A model generated the notes under the pieces. That model was given only the letters and a program-made list of their open reading frames with translations. It was not told where the DNA came from and did no database searches. This document shows positions 16,739-25,791 of a DNA stretch of 64,000 nt, piece by piece. The DNA comes from Roseofilum acuticapitatum BLCC-M154 (GTDB lineage: Bacteria; Cyanobacteriota; Cyanobacteriia; Cyanobacteriales; Desertifilaceae). The translations under genes were made by a program, and so were the position numbers. Numbering within the stretch: position 1 is the first letter of the stretch; each line of letters begins with the position of its first letter. Location of the stretch: assembly GCF_030068475.1 (NCBI RefSeq), contig NZ_JAQOSP010000006.1, forward strand, positions 1 through 64,000. Reading direction: 5' to 3'.

Positions 16739-17083
16739 CTAGGGAATCAGCTCACATTCAAACATCCGATTAGCAATTTGTGGAGCAACACGATTAATAA
16801 ATTCTTCGCGTACCTGGGGATTTTCCCTCAGCATTTCTATTGCTTTCTTTTGCAATGCGGCTTCCGGGCCTTTTGCCTGACTCGGATCGGTAGACTGGAT
16901 TTGTGCTAAGTCTTCACAAGAGGAATTGACGAATTTTTGGGTAACTAGATTGGTGGCCACATCCATTAACATTTCTGGGGAGGGTTGAGGTTGGGATAAG
17001 GAGGCGCAACCATAGAGTAGAGCAAAGCTAGAGGACAAACCAAAGATGAGCCAAGATAAATGCTGTTTCAATTGGACTTTCAT
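16739..17083 (-). CDS. Small hypothetical lipoprotein
   Basis: A predicted 114-residue protein starting at MKVQLKQHLSW (an ATG at 17098 would add five residues). A hydrophobic signal ends in LYGC, a lipobox, giving C26 of this start as the anchoring residue. The mature part (about 88 residues) is mostly helical and polar with a further pair of cysteines (SSCEDL and MFECEL). No domain is recognised. It lies 42 bp upstream of the ubiB-like gene on the same strand, so the two may share a transcript. Confidence 0.7.
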   Translation of the reverse strand: MKVQLKQHLSWLIFGLSSSFALLYGCASLSQPQPSPEMLMDVATNLVTQKFVNSSCEDLAQIQSTDPSQAKGPEAALQKKAIEMLRENPQVREEFINRVAPQIANRMFECELIP

Positions 17084-17257
17084 GGCGATCGCCTGCATAC
17101 ATATATCGAAAATACTATCATAGACTCAATTTTCTCGCTTGTCCTCAGCTCTAGTGGCAGGGAGGACGATGGCCATCCTCACTTATTCTCAACATACTGT
17201 TATTATAATTGAGTGGGCAATACCCACGACCTGTTACTGACTGAGAGCCAGAAAATT

Positions 17258-17713
17258 ATGTGGGCAAGTTCAATTACTGCTTATTTCCATTACTTAGGCT
17301 TCATGTTAGCTTTTGCGGCTTTGACCGTAGAATTGTTTAACTTAAAACCAGAAATGACCCTTGATGAAGCCAAACGAGTCGCCTTTGCTGATGCCGCTTA
17401 TGGTCTGGGGGCGACAGCAGTTTTAATTACAGGTGTTTTGCGCGTTCTCTATTTTGGTAAAGGAACAGATTACTATTTAGATAATCCGTTTTTCTATGCC
17501 AAAATGGGAGTATTTGTGCTAGTAAGTCTGTTTTCTCTCTATCCGACGTTTACTTTTCTGACCTGGATTAAAATGTTGCAAGTGGGTGAAATTCCCCAGG
17601 TAGAAATTCCAAAAGTTAACCGGATTTCTTGGCTCATCAAAGGGGAGTTGGCCTGTTTTACTGTCTTGCCCCTGTTAGCAGCAGTGATGGCCAGAATGAG
17701 CGGTTGGAGTTAA
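17258..17713 (+). CDS. DUF2214-family membrane protein
   Basis: A 151-residue protein with four hydrophobic segments (about residues 7-25, 47-65, 80-103, 128-146), matching the DUF2214 family of predicted inner-membrane proteins. A conserved-looking GLGATAVLITGVLRVLYFGKG and YFHYLGF occur in helices 1-2. I start it at the ATG at 17258 (MWASSITAYFHYLGF). A GTG at 17213 would add 15 polar residues and cannot be excluded. Function is unknown. The methyltransferase gene follows after 9 bp, so the two are probably co-transcribed. Confidence 0.8.
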   Translation: MWASSITAYFHYLGFMLAFAALTVELFNLKPEMTLDEAKRVAFADAAYGLGATAVLITGVLRVLYFGKGTDYYLDNPFFYAKMGVFVLVSLFSLYPTFTFLTWIKMLQVGEIPQVEIPKVNRISWLIKGELACFTVLPLLAAVMARMSGWS

Positions 17714-17722
17714 AGGGGAGTA

Positions 17723-18397
17723 ATGATGCAAATTTCAAGTTTATCTCAAGTACAAAAGCGTCTGTTTGCGTGGGGAATGTCGAAAGCTAATTCGGTGGAT
17801 AATAAGACGATCGCTCTGATTGATAATCCGAATTATTCGACCCTGGCAGAACTGAAACAAGCCTTGTTGGGATCGCTGCAAGGAAAGGTGTTAGAAATTG
17901 GCCCAGGTGCTGGCGCGAATCTTTGTTATTATCCTAAAGAGATTGAGTGGATAGGGGTTGAACCGAATCCCTTTATGCACCCGTATCTCGAACAGGAAGC
18001 GGGCGATCGGGGTATTAAAACTATTGAATTGTGTCAAGGAATGGCGGAAAAATTGCCGTTCAAAGACCATACTATTGATAGCGTTGTTAGCACTCATGTA
18101 CTGTGTTCTGTTGATAGTCTCGATCGCAGTTTACAAGAAATTCAGCGCATTCTTAAACCCGGTGGAAGTTTCATCTTTTTAGAGCATGTTGCTGCTGATT
18201 GTTGTACTTGGAATCGCCGCATTCAAGATAGTATTGCACCAGTCTGGAAGGCAATGTTTGATAATTGCCATCCTAACCGCAGCACTTGGACTGCTTTGGA
18301 AAATGCTGGATTCGAGTCCGTCGATTATCAGCACTTTCGCCTGTCATTGCCTATTGTGAGTCCTCATATTTCTGGAGTAGCAAAGAAAGCGAAATAA
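17723..18397 (+). CDS. Class I SAM-dependent methyltransferase (Methyltransf_11 type)
   Basis: A 224-residue protein. The methyltransferase core has motif I VLEIGPGAGANLCYY (about residues 56-70), the acidic strand-2 end IGVEPNP, and MAEKLPFKDHTIDSVVSTHVLC (about 109-130). It also has ILKPGGSFIFLEHV, the post-III motif of the UbiE/METTL7-like group. The small thiol- or lipid-methylating METTL7-like enzymes share the GPGxGAN and LEHV forms; assignment to that group is tentative. GGGGAG precedes the start. It overlaps nothing and sits 9 bp after the DUF2214 gene. Confidence 0.85.
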   Translation: MMQISSLSQVQKRLFAWGMSKANSVDNKTIALIDNPNYSTLAELKQALLGSLQGKVLEIGPGAGANLCYYPKEIEWIGVEPNPFMHPYLEQEAGDRGIKTIELCQGMAEKLPFKDHTIDSVVSTHVLCSVDSLDRSLQEIQRILKPGGSFIFLEHVAADCCTWNRRIQDSIAPVWKAMFDNCHPNRSTWTALENAGFESVDYQHFRLSLPIVSPHISGVAKKAK

Positions 18398-18399
18398 GG

Positions 18400-18482
18400 G
18401 GTAAGGAGTGCGAGCATCTTGCTCGCTGCCTTTCTCTAGGGAGCGAGATATTTGTCTTTTCCGCAAGGGTTCTCCCTCTAGT
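18400..18482. repeat. Degraded hairpin repeat between convergent genes
   Basis: It contains GAGTGCGAGCATCTTGCTCG, a hairpin with TCT loop, and then a broken GGGAGCGAGA half hairpin followed by TTTTCCGCAAG, a partial arm. It separates the convergent methyltransferase and mannose-1-phosphate guanylyltransferase genes. Confidence 0.7.
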
Positions 18483-18483
18483 T

Positions 18484-19545
18484 TTAAAGCAAGTTCTGAT
18501 ATTTGGGATTCTCTTTCAGCAGTCCCAGCACTTTCTTAATGTCTTGGGTGCGCTCTTTCTTAACAATCAAGGTGGCATTTCCATCCCGCACAATCACGAT
18601 ATCTTCTAAGCCAATGGTGACGACTAAACCCTCTGGATCTTGATCGTAAACGATCGCCCCTTCAGTATCCAGGCTAACATGGTTCCCTAGCTCTAAATTC
18701 GGCTGCTCTCCTTGCAACAGACGGGCCATGGCGTTCCAGTCTCCCAGGTCATCCCAGCCAAAATCAGCCGGTAAAATGTAGGCCAGTTGGGTTTTCTCCA
18801 TTAAGGCATAATCGATGGAAATTTTCGGTAATTCTCCATAGGCGGCTTTACCCTGGTTTTGCAGAGGGGTTAAAATCTCTGGCGCATGGGTGGCGAGTTC
18901 CCGCAATACGACACCCGCACGGAAGATGAACATGCCACTATTCCAGCTAAAGTTACCCTGAGCGATGAACTGTTCGGCGGTAGTGAGGTCGGGTTTTTCG
19001 GTGAAGCGTTGCACCCGATACACCGGTAAGTCTAGATAGCTGCCTTTGGTTTCTCCCTGTTCGATATAGCCGTAGCCGGTGGAGGGGTAAGCGGGTTTGA
19101 TGCCTAGGGTAACAATTGCTTCTTCTGTGGCGGCGAGTTCCACGGCTGCTTGAATGGTTTTCTCAAAGGCCGGATAATCCCCAATCCAATGATCTGCGGG
19201 GAAAAAGCCAATCACCGCATCTTCACCATAGCGCTTGGCAATTTCCAGGGTTGTCCAAGCCACTGCTGGCGCGGTATCCCGACCTTCCGGTTCTGCGAGG
19301 AGGTTCTCTGGAGGCAGTTGGGGTAACTGTTCTTGCACGCCTTCTGCGAGTTGGCTAGAGGTGCAGATCCACAGTTTATCCCAACCGGGGGCTAGTTGAA
19401 CCAGGCGATCGGCGGTAGTCTGCAATAGACTCGAACCCGTGCCATCTAAGCTGAGAAACTGCTTAGGCCGATGTTTGCGACTCAGGGGCCAAAAGCGCTC
19501 GCCTTTTCCCCCAGCTAAAATCACAGGCACAAGGGTATGAGACAT
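18484..19545 (-). CDS. manC: Mannose-1-phosphate guanylyltransferase (GDP-mannose pyrophosphorylase)
   Basis: A 353-residue enzyme that makes GDP-mannose from mannose-1-phosphate and GTP, a precursor for polysaccharides and GDP-fucose. The nucleotide-binding signature ILAGGKGERFWPLSRKHRPK (residues 9-28) is intact, and FTEKPD (about 182) and WNSGMFIF (about 200-207) match the sugar-phosphate site of the family. It has only the pyrophosphorylase domain and no C-terminal isomerase fusion, the short form usual in cyanobacteria. TAGGAG lies 10 nt before the ATG. No other GDP-sugar genes lie alongside. Confidence 0.93.
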   Translation of the reverse strand: MSHTLVPVILAGGKGERFWPLSRKHRPKQFLSLDGTGSSLLQTTADRLVQLAPGWDKLWICTSSQLAEGVQEQLPQLPPENLLAEPEGRDTAPAVAWTTLEIAKRYGEDAVIGFFPADHWIGDYPAFEKTIQAAVELAATEEAIVTLGIKPAYPSTGYGYIEQGETKGSYLDLPVYRVQRFTEKPDLTTAEQFIAQGNFSWNSGMFIFRAGVVLRELATHAPEILTPLQNQGKAAYGELPKISIDYALMEKTQLAYILPADFGWDDLGDWNAMARLLQGEQPNLELGNHVSLDTEGAIVYDQDPEGLVVTIGLEDIVIVRDGNATLIVKKERTQDIKKVLGLLKENPKYQNLL

Positions 19546-19662
19546 GGTGCAGAACTCCTAAATGAACAATGAACAGGGCACAAACCCGGTTTCTAACCGC
19601 CGCCAGAAGCACAGAGAAACCGATCTTACGTTAAACTGACGATATCAACCCAGTTAACACTA

Positions 19663-20004
19663 ATGACGATCCCATCAGAACTCAGTGTTCTCATCAATCA
19701 GTTAAATGTGGAACTCGATCGTATCGAGGCTAAAGGGACGGAAGGACTCAGGTTACTTAGACCGATTATGTCTAGCTTTCCCGATAATACCATCCTGATT
19801 CAGCAATTTGCTTACCTAAACACCATCTTATTCTTTGTGCAATCATCCAGAAAGCAAATCAATGATGGTATTGAGCTTGCCTCCGATAGTGCCGTATCCG
19901 AAGAAATGATTCAAGAATTGGGTGAGACTTTCGGTAATCTGTTGGGTAAAGTTATAGAAGTTAAACTAAAAATTGAGACTCTTGTCAATCGTTGGAGACG
20001 CTAA
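19663..20004 (+). CDS. Small helical hypothetical protein
   Basis: A 113-residue acidic, mainly helical protein with no recognised domain (for example LSVLINQLNVELDRIEAKG, then a second helical half near 65-105). No signal or membrane segment. The next small gene begins 1 bp after its stop (TAAAATG), and both precede the J-domain/WD40 gene, so the three probably form one operon. It may be a partner of that chaperone-like protein; this is inference from position only. Confidence 0.7.
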   Translation: MTIPSELSVLINQLNVELDRIEAKGTEGLRLLRPIMSSFPDNTILIQQFAYLNTILFFVQSSRKQINDGIELASDSAVSEEMIQELGETFGNLLGKVIEVKLKIETLVNRWRR

Positions 20005-20005
20005 A

Positions 20006-20191
20006 ATGAAATCTGTGATTAATGAAACACAACTGCTCGAAGATCTGGAACTTTTGAAAGAATGCGAACAATCGGCCAGAGAACTCTATGAACTTTCCAT
20101 CGCCTTCGCCAACCAATGCCAAGAAATAGTGAAAGAAGCTTCTGCTATTGAGCCAAGGGAAAAAACCGTTTCCGATCTCCACGATAATTGA
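20006..20191 (+). CDS. Very small helical hypothetical protein
   Basis: A 61-residue acidic protein (MKSVINETQLLEDLELLKEC...) predicted to be a helical hairpin. It begins directly behind the stop of the 113-residue gene and ends 40 bp before the J-domain/WD40 gene. No family is recognised. Translational coupling with the preceding gene is likely because the start follows the stop by one base. Confidence 0.65.
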   Translation: MKSVINETQLLEDLELLKECEQSARELYELSIAFANQCQEIVKEASAIEPREKTVSDLHDN

Positions 20192-20231
20192 AAATCTATC
20201 TTATGTATCACTATAGAAGGATCTGGACAAG

Positions 20232-21803
20232 ATGATTACGATAGAAGAGGCCTGGCAACTTTTCGGACTCAAGCGGGGTGCAGACCTAAAGACGATTAAG
20301 CAAGCGTATCGCCAATTAGCGAAACAGTGGCATCCGGATCAGTTTGTGGGAGATGAGAGCGCCATAAAACAGGCGGAAGCCAAAATTAAGGAAATTAATG
20401 AAGCTTATGAGTTAATCAAACAGCAACTATCGGAATCTTCCTCTGGAAAAGTACAATTGAGGACTGAAAAAACGAATCCTGATTTTTATTATCAGCGAGG
20501 GGTAATCAATGCCGAATTGGAGGATTATCAGGAGGCAATTGAAGATTTTAGCCATGCGATTAAACTGGATGAGAGTTATCTGAAAGCTTATCAATATCGA
20601 GCATTTCTTTATGAAAAATTAGGGTATACTTATAGAGCAGAAGCGGATTTTCTTAAAGTCAGGCAGATCAAGCTACAACAAACAACTGCTTCAGCGAGTT
20701 GTGCTGCTCAACCCCCTACCACAGAAGAGTCGGTTAAAGAACCGGAAACGCCTTCTTCAGGGAGTTCTCCTGCTGAATCTCCAGAAGAGGAAGAGCCAAT
20801 TTCAGAACCGGAAACTCCTCCTTCAGAGAGCGCTCCGGCTGAACCTCCAGAGGAAGAAGAACCGATTTCAGAACCGGAAACCACGCCAAATCAAGACAGT
20901 ATTCGCTCTTCAAATTGGCGGTGTATTCACATCCTTTCCGGCCATAAAGATGCCGTTAGCACTTGTGCCGTGAGTGCCCAAGGGTTAGTGATTAGTGGTA
21001 GTTATGACTGCACAGTGAAACTCTGGAATTTGAAAACGGGAGATCTTTTAAAAACAATTGAAGCTCATAGCGATCGCGTCAATGCTGTGGCTCTATCTGC
21101 CGATGGTCAATCCTTCGCGAGTGCTTGCGAAAATGGCAGCATCAAAGTGTGGAAACTGGGCAAAGGCAAGGTGAAAGAATCGCTTAGACTCAATGCCCAT
21201 AACGCTGCCGTTACTTGTCTTCAGTTTAGCCTTAATGGTCAGCTATTAATCACGGGATCTGAGGATAAAACAGTGAAACTTTGGAATCTTGAAACCGGTG
21301 AACTGGTCAAAACCTTGATCGGATATTCCGCCCATTTAATGGATCTGGCATTGTCTGCGGATGGTGATTATTTTGCCAGTAGTGCTTTAGAACCGTTGGT
21401 GCGAATTCGACAGATAGCAGATGGAAAATTAGTGCGATCGCTGAAAAGTCCATCGGCTATTTCATCCCTGGCATTTAGTCCCGATGGGTTAAGTTTAGCC
21501 GCAGCAGGATATAATCACCAGATCGATTTCTGGCAAGTTCCTGATTATACAAAACTTTGGTCAGCTAATCATGGTTCTCCCATTTCATCCCTGGCCTTTA
21601 GTCCCCATCACTCCTTAATAGCCAGTGGGAGTGAAGATAGAGCAATTAAATTATGGCATACTCAAACAGGGGAACTGTTAGAGACGATTAAAGAACATAA
21701 TGGAGCAGTTACTAGCCTGCAATTTTTAGCCCATCCTAAACTGCATGTTCTCTTGAGTGGTAGTGAAGATGGAACGCTCAAAGTTTGGAAAAGTGACCTT
21801 TGA
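20232..21803 (+). CDS. J-domain / TPR / seven-bladed WD40 protein
   Basis: A 523-residue cytoplasmic protein with an unusual domain chain. Residues 1-65 are a DnaJ J-domain with the essential HPD (34-36), which stimulates Hsp70 ATPase activity. Residues 84-150 contain TPR-like helices (YYQRGVINAELEDYQEAIEDFSHAIKL). Residues 150-230 are a Glu/Pro/Ser-rich linker in which a PEEEEPISEPET segment is repeated. Residues 232-523 hold seven WD40 blades, enough for one closed propeller; blade 4 (RQI) is the most degenerate. There is no DnaJ zinc finger or substrate domain, so the propeller probably recruits clients or partners to DnaK; that is inference. AAGGA precedes the start. Two small genes lie immediately upstream. 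Confidence 0.92.
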   Translation: MITIEEAWQLFGLKRGADLKTIKQAYRQLAKQWHPDQFVGDESAIKQAEAKIKEINEAYELIKQQLSESSSGKVQLRTEKTNPDFYYQRGVINAELEDYQEAIEDFSHAIKLDESYLKAYQYRAFLYEKLGYTYRAEADFLKVRQIKLQQTTASASCAAQPPTTEESVKEPETPSSGSSPAESPEEEEPISEPETPPSESAPAEPPEEEEPISEPETTPNQDSIRSSNWRCIHILSGHKDAVSTCAVSAQGLVISGSYDCTVKLWNLKTGDLLKTIEAHSDRVNAVALSADGQSFASACENGSIKVWKLGKGKVKESLRLNAHNAAVTCLQFSLNGQLLITGSEDKTVKLWNLETGELVKTLIGYSAHLMDLALSADGDYFASSALEPLVRIRQIADGKLVRSLKSPSAISSLAFSPDGLSLAAAGYNHQIDFWQVPDYTKLWSANHGSPISSLAFSPHHSLIASGSEDRAIKLWHTQTGELLETIKEHNGAVTSLQFLAHPKLHVLLSGSEDGTLKVWKSDL

Positions 21804-21896
21804 TCCATAACTTGCATCTAGATTCACTTTTGAGAGAATTTATAACAATATTCTGCTTCGGTGTAGCTCTGTGTCACAATAGCCTTTGATCGTTGA

Positions 21897-23255
21897 GTGT
21901 ATAGGTTCACGGACTTGTCTGGACTGATTGACTATTCTTCTCGCAAAAGTTCATGGAATGGCTCTAGGGTAATCCAAGCCAATCAGGTGTTATTCTGGTG
22001 CTATGTGATTATTATCACTACATTGATTTCCGCTACATTGGGGGCGATCGCCGCCTTGTTAGTGCCGAAACAACTGATTACCATGGTGCAGGAAGAACCG
22101 CAGGAACCAGCACCTCTGGTGAACTTGGGGTATCCTTTTCAATATCGTCTGCGGCGATCGATGAATCTGTTAATCATGGGAGTGGATCAAGGATCGAGTC
22201 CGGGTTTTAGCGGTCGCAGTGATACCCTCTTGCTCTTGCGGATTGACCCCAAAACCCAAACCATTAACCTGCTCTCCATTCCCAGGGATACCCAAGTTCA
22301 AGTCCCCCAATTCGGAACAAGCAAAATTAATGAAGTCAACTTTTTAGGGGGCCCAGAAGTCACCATTAACGCCATTGAAGACCTGCTCAGGGGAATTGAG
22401 ATCGATCGCTATATTCGCATTCAAAGAGGAGCCTTAACCGAATTAGTCGATCGCCTCGGAGGACTAGAAGTTTATGTCCCCAAACCCATGTCCTACATCG
22501 ATTATACCCAAAATTTAACCATTGAATTGCTTCCCGGATGGCAAACCCTAAACGGTCAACAAGCGGAAGATTTTGTTCGCTTTCGGGGGGATGCTCTCGG
22601 TGATATTGGAAGGGTGCAGCGTCAACAATTACTCCTGAAAGCCATCGAGCAACGACTCAAAAATCCTGTGGTCATTCCCCGACTTCCGCAAGTGCTGAGA
22701 ATTATGGAACCCTATATCGATACCAATTTGAGTCCAGAAGAGAGGATTGCCCTCATGCAGTTTACCCTGAAAATGGACAAAGATGCCCTAAAAATGGTCA
22801 TGCTCCCCGGTTCTTCCCAATTCTCTTCCTTCGAGAATACCAGTTATTGGATTATGGATGATGATGGCCGCGATCGCATCCTCCGAGAATATTTTAATCA
22901 GTTTTGGATGGGAAACGTTTGGGATACCCCCGATTATAGTGTCTCCACCGGTCGAGATCCCAAAACCCTCAAAATTGCCATTCAAAACGCCACCACCCAA
23001 CCCCAATTAGCCAATCAAGTCGCCGATTATTTAGAATCTAAAGGCTATTATGACCTCTACTTTATCCCCGATTGGCCCCATCCCCTCAGAACCACTCAAG
23101 TCGTTGTCCAAAAAGGCGATCTCAAAGGAGGCAGAATCCTCTTAGAAGAGTTAGGAGTAGGGAGTTTAGAAGCTGCATCTACGGGAGATCTTAGATCCGA
23201 TTTAACCTTAAGAATTGGAGAAGATTGGTTATCCCAGTTTCCCCCCAATCCTTAG
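21897..23255 (+). CDS. LytR-CpsA-Psr (LCP) family protein with C-terminal LytR_C domain
   Basis: A protein of about 452 residues. A short cytoplasmic N-terminus and one membrane helix (about 33-62) are followed by an extracytoplasmic LCP domain (about 90-270). That domain shows the family pattern LLIMGVDQ, RSDTLLLLRID, LSIPRDTQV, KINEVNFLGG and RFRGDALGDIGRVQRQQ, including the arginines and aspartates that bind pyrophosphate. A LytR_C domain follows (about 352-450). LCP enzymes transfer lipid-linked glycans to peptidoglycan or other acceptors; in cyanobacteria this concerns surface polysaccharides. The start used is GTG at 21897, which is uncertain. Confidence 0.9.
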   Translation: MYRFTDLSGLIDYSSRKSSWNGSRVIQANQVLFWCYVIIITTLISATLGAIAALLVPKQLITMVQEEPQEPAPLVNLGYPFQYRLRRSMNLLIMGVDQGSSPGFSGRSDTLLLLRIDPKTQTINLLSIPRDTQVQVPQFGTSKINEVNFLGGPEVTINAIEDLLRGIEIDRYIRIQRGALTELVDRLGGLEVYVPKPMSYIDYTQNLTIELLPGWQTLNGQQAEDFVRFRGDALGDIGRVQRQQLLLKAIEQRLKNPVVIPRLPQVLRIMEPYIDTNLSPEERIALMQFTLKMDKDALKMVMLPGSSQFSSFENTSYWIMDDDGRDRILREYFNQFWMGNVWDTPDYSVSTGRDPKTLKIAIQNATTQPQLANQVADYLESKGYYDLYFIPDWPHPLRTTQVVVQKGDLKGGRILLEELGVGSLEAASTGDLRSDLTLRIGEDWLSQFPPNP

Positions 23256-23321
23256 ATTATTCTGCTATAATCTACAAATTATCTCAAGATAACCAACCTA
23301 AATCTCAAAGGTTAAATCACA

Positions 23322-23927
23322 ATGGTGATGCAAGCAGAAAAAATCAAAACCTATACTCCCGAAGAGTATCTAGAGCAAGAAGTAAACAGTGATGAACGCC
23401 ATGAATATATTGATGGGGAGATTATTCTTATGACCGGTGCAATGCCAAATCATAACTTAATCGCGGGTAATTTATTGGCAACGTTAAACTTTTGTCTCAA
23501 ACGTCAACCCTACTTTGTCTTTAGTTGCGATCAGCGCTTGTGGATTCCAGAAAAACGAATTTATACTTACCCTGATGTGATGGTTGTTCGGGGAGAATTA
23601 GAACTACAAGAAGGGCGCAAAGATACCCTCACTAATCCCATCTTCATTGCTGAAGTTTTATCCAAGTCTACCCAAGGATACGATCGCGGTCAAAAATTCC
23701 AAGCCTATCGTACCATCGGCAGCTTACAAGAATATCTGTTAATCGATCAATATACGATGCATGTGGAACGATATTATCGAGCTGAACCCAATCAATGGGT
23801 ATTATCAGAATACAATCAGCCCGAATCCATGATTCAGCTTAATAGCATTCCCTGTGAAATTTCTCTAGCTGATTTGTATGATAAGGTTGATTTTCAAAGA
23901 GAGTCAGATGGGAATCTCAATAATTAA
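23322..23927 (+). CDS. Uma2-family (DUF820) restriction-endonuclease-fold protein
   Basis: A 201-residue protein of a family hugely expanded in cyanobacteria. The PD-(D/E)xK core is visible: TYPDVMVVRGE (Asp), IFIAEVLSKST (Glu...Lys) and YDRGQKFQAYR. The N-terminal TPEEYLEQEVNSDERHEYIDGEII is characteristic. Uma2 proteins are predicted nucleases; their biological role is not established. Start at 23322 follows AAAGG. It is a monocistronic gene 66 bp after the LCP gene. An STRR run follows downstream. Confidence 0.92.
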   Translation: MVMQAEKIKTYTPEEYLEQEVNSDERHEYIDGEIILMTGAMPNHNLIAGNLLATLNFCLKRQPYFVFSCDQRLWIPEKRIYTYPDVMVVRGELELQEGRKDTLTNPIFIAEVLSKSTQGYDRGQKFQAYRTIGSLQEYLLIDQYTMHVERYYRAEPNQWVLSEYNQPESMIQLNSIPCEISLADLYDKVDFQRESDGNLNN

Positions 23928-23966
23928 CGGAGAAGAGTAGGGTGCGTTAGCGACAGCGCAGGGCCC

Positions 23967-24005
23967 CCTATTCCCTATTCCCTATTCCCTATTCCCCATT
24001 CCCTG
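23967..24005. repeat. Heptanucleotide STRR run (CCCTATT/CCCCATT)
   Basis: About five units of CCCTATT ending in CCCCATT. The last codons and TAG stop (23989-23991) of the minus-strand GH-like gene are read from within this run. Similar runs lie at 9183-9204, 31630-31650 and 39400-39590. Confidence 0.88.
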
Positions 24006-25200
24006 TGATTAACTCGTGATAAGTAGCCGCCATTTTATCCGGTTTTTCCAAGGGAAACAATAAAATACTATCGATATCTGGATTATTTAGCAATTGGGGT
24101 AAATAGTCAAATTGTCGCTCTGTAATTGCGATGCCATCATTAGCCGTTACATATTGCATCTCATCTTGGAAGTTATCCATATTGTACACTTGGATAAATA
24201 CCCGATCCACATCCCAATTTTCCCAATCTGCATCAAAATAGGTTTTCGCCCAATAGGGATTATGATGACAAATATCAAAGCTTACGTTAGGATTAGCCTC
24301 TTTCATTTGGGCGATCATATTTTGGACAAAATCAGTTAGTTTTTGTGTGCGATCGCTCTTTCCAGGCAGTTCGGCATGATAGCCTAGATAATCATCCCAT
24401 TGCACGGCATCCACTTCTGGGTATTTCTGCACAAACTCCACTAAAACCTCAGTTAACAGAGAAGCGACTTCAGGAACTGCCACATCTAGCACATAATGAT
24501 CGATTCCCTGATGGGTTTTATCCACTCCTGCCACAATCCAACGCCGATCTATGGCTAAATCAAAAATGGGGCTATCTTCATCAATTTTAATCCCTTTCTC
24601 GAAATAAGCATGGACTTCCATTCCTTGTTTATGGGCTTCATCAATCATCCAATCCAGCCATTGATCTTGAAATTGGTTAGGACAACTTTCATATCCTAAT
24701 TTTTGCTTCATGACTTCACTTTTGTACATGGTGCAACCATTGCCCCAAACCCCATGAATAATGGTATTAATGCCTTGGCTTTTATAGTAGCGCACGCGAT
24801 CGCGGATGGTTTGCTCACTCGCGTTTGCCGTAGCCAGATATCGACTCAGGTAAATGCCCCGAATAGCAGTAGTTTGCTCGGACTTCTGAATTAGGGCAGG
24901 GGAGGGAGATGCAGCCACCAATTCTGGAGTCGGAGAGGGACTAAGCGATGGCTCTGGGGAGGGAGTCGTGGAGGGAGGAGAAGGGGGTGTAGAAGGGCTG
25001 ATAGAGGGTTCTGGATGGGTTTCTGGGATAGGTATATTGAGGGCGACCAGGGCAGTTTTGATGTGGGGTAAAACTTGGTCGATAGGTAAACGGTGACGTT
25101 GCGTAAATAACCCATAGCCTAGTCCCAAACAGAGGATAATTACGGAAATAGGAATGCTGGAGCATCCGCATCCCTTGGGCTTTTCTGGGGATTTTGACAT
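23989..25200 (-). CDS. Membrane-anchored putative glycoside hydrolase (GHL10/DUF187-like)
   Basis: A 403-residue protein. A single membrane helix (about 15-35) is preceded by a Cys-containing basic N-terminus, and a Pro/Ser/Thr linker occupies about 60-110. The rest is a TIM-barrel-like domain: RGIYLSRYLATANA, then GINTIIHGVWGNGC, then GMEVHAYFEKG, then VDAVQWDDYLGYH (about 264-276), the last resembling the acidic strand of glycosyl-hydrolase-like family 10. Catalytic acids are not assigned. It would act outside the plasma membrane on cell wall or exopolysaccharide. The last three residues (NGE) and the stop lie in an STRR repeat, so the natural C-terminus may have been altered. Confidence 0.8.
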   Translation of the reverse strand: MSKSPEKPKGCGCSSIPISVIILCLGLGYGLFTQRHRLPIDQVLPHIKTALVALNIPIPETHPEPSISPSTPPSPPSTTPSPEPSLSPSPTPELVAASPSPALIQKSEQTTAIRGIYLSRYLATANASEQTIRDRVRYYKSQGINTIIHGVWGNGCTMYKSEVMKQKLGYESCPNQFQDQWLDWMIDEAHKQGMEVHAYFEKGIKIDEDSPIFDLAIDRRWIVAGVDKTHQGIDHYVLDVAVPEVASLLTEVLVEFVQKYPEVDAVQWDDYLGYHAELPGKSDRTQKLTDFVQNMIAQMKEANPNVSFDICHHNPYWAKTYFDADWENWDVDRVFIQVYNMDNFQDEMQYVTANDGIAITERQFDYLPQLLNNPDIDSILLFPLEKPDKMAATYHELITGNGE

Positions 25201-25338
25201 GGGATTAAGGTGAGAGTCCTGATGGTTTCATTATAGACAATCAACTTAGGGATGGGTCAAATTGGAGTCTAAGGAAAAGGCGATCGCCTATCAACCATGG
25301 TAAACTTGCTCTAGAATGAGTTAAAATTGCGATCTTTC

Positions 25339-25788
25339 ATGGCTTATTGGTTGTTAAAATCAGAACCCACAGATTACAGTATTACGGATTTAGAGCGCGA
25401 TCGCACCACCCTTTGGGATGGAGTACGCAACTATCAAGCCAGAAACTTCCTGCGAGAGATGAAAATCGGTGATTACGCCTTTATTTATCACTCCAACGCC
25501 AAACCTCCAGGAATTGTTGGACTAGCCAAAGTGATTCGGGAAAATGTCGTCGATCCCACCCAATTCGATCCCCAGGATAAGCATTACGATCCCAAAGCGA
25601 CATCAGAACATCCCCGTTGGCAAACCGTAGAAATTGAATTTATTCAACACTTTCACCGCCTCATCTCCATTACAGACTTAAAACAGCAATTTTCGCCAGA
25701 AGAGCTGTTAGTGGTTAAACGAGGAAACCGGTTATCCGTGATGCCGATTATAGATGGAGTAGCTCAACGAATTTTAGCATCGATTTAG
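25339..25788 (+). CDS. EVE domain protein
   Basis: A 149-residue protein that is essentially one EVE domain (PUA-like fold): MAYWLLKSEPTDYSITDLERD, then TLWDGVRNYQARNFLREMKIGDYAFIYHSN, then VGLAKV. EVE proteins bind modified bases in DNA or RNA (human THYN1 binds 5-hydroxymethylcytosine) and are found with restriction or RNA-processing genes; here the neighbours do not show which. I chose the ATG at 25339 rather than TTG at 25327 because homologues begin MxYWLxKSEP. It converges on the large histidine kinase, 3 bp apart at the stops. Confidence 0.92.
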   Translation: MAYWLLKSEPTDYSITDLERDRTTLWDGVRNYQARNFLREMKIGDYAFIYHSNAKPPGIVGLAKVIRENVVDPTQFDPQDKHYDPKATSEHPRWQTVEIEFIQHFHRLISITDLKQQFSPEELLVVKRGNRLSVMPIIDGVAQRILASI

Positions 25789-25791
25789 ACC

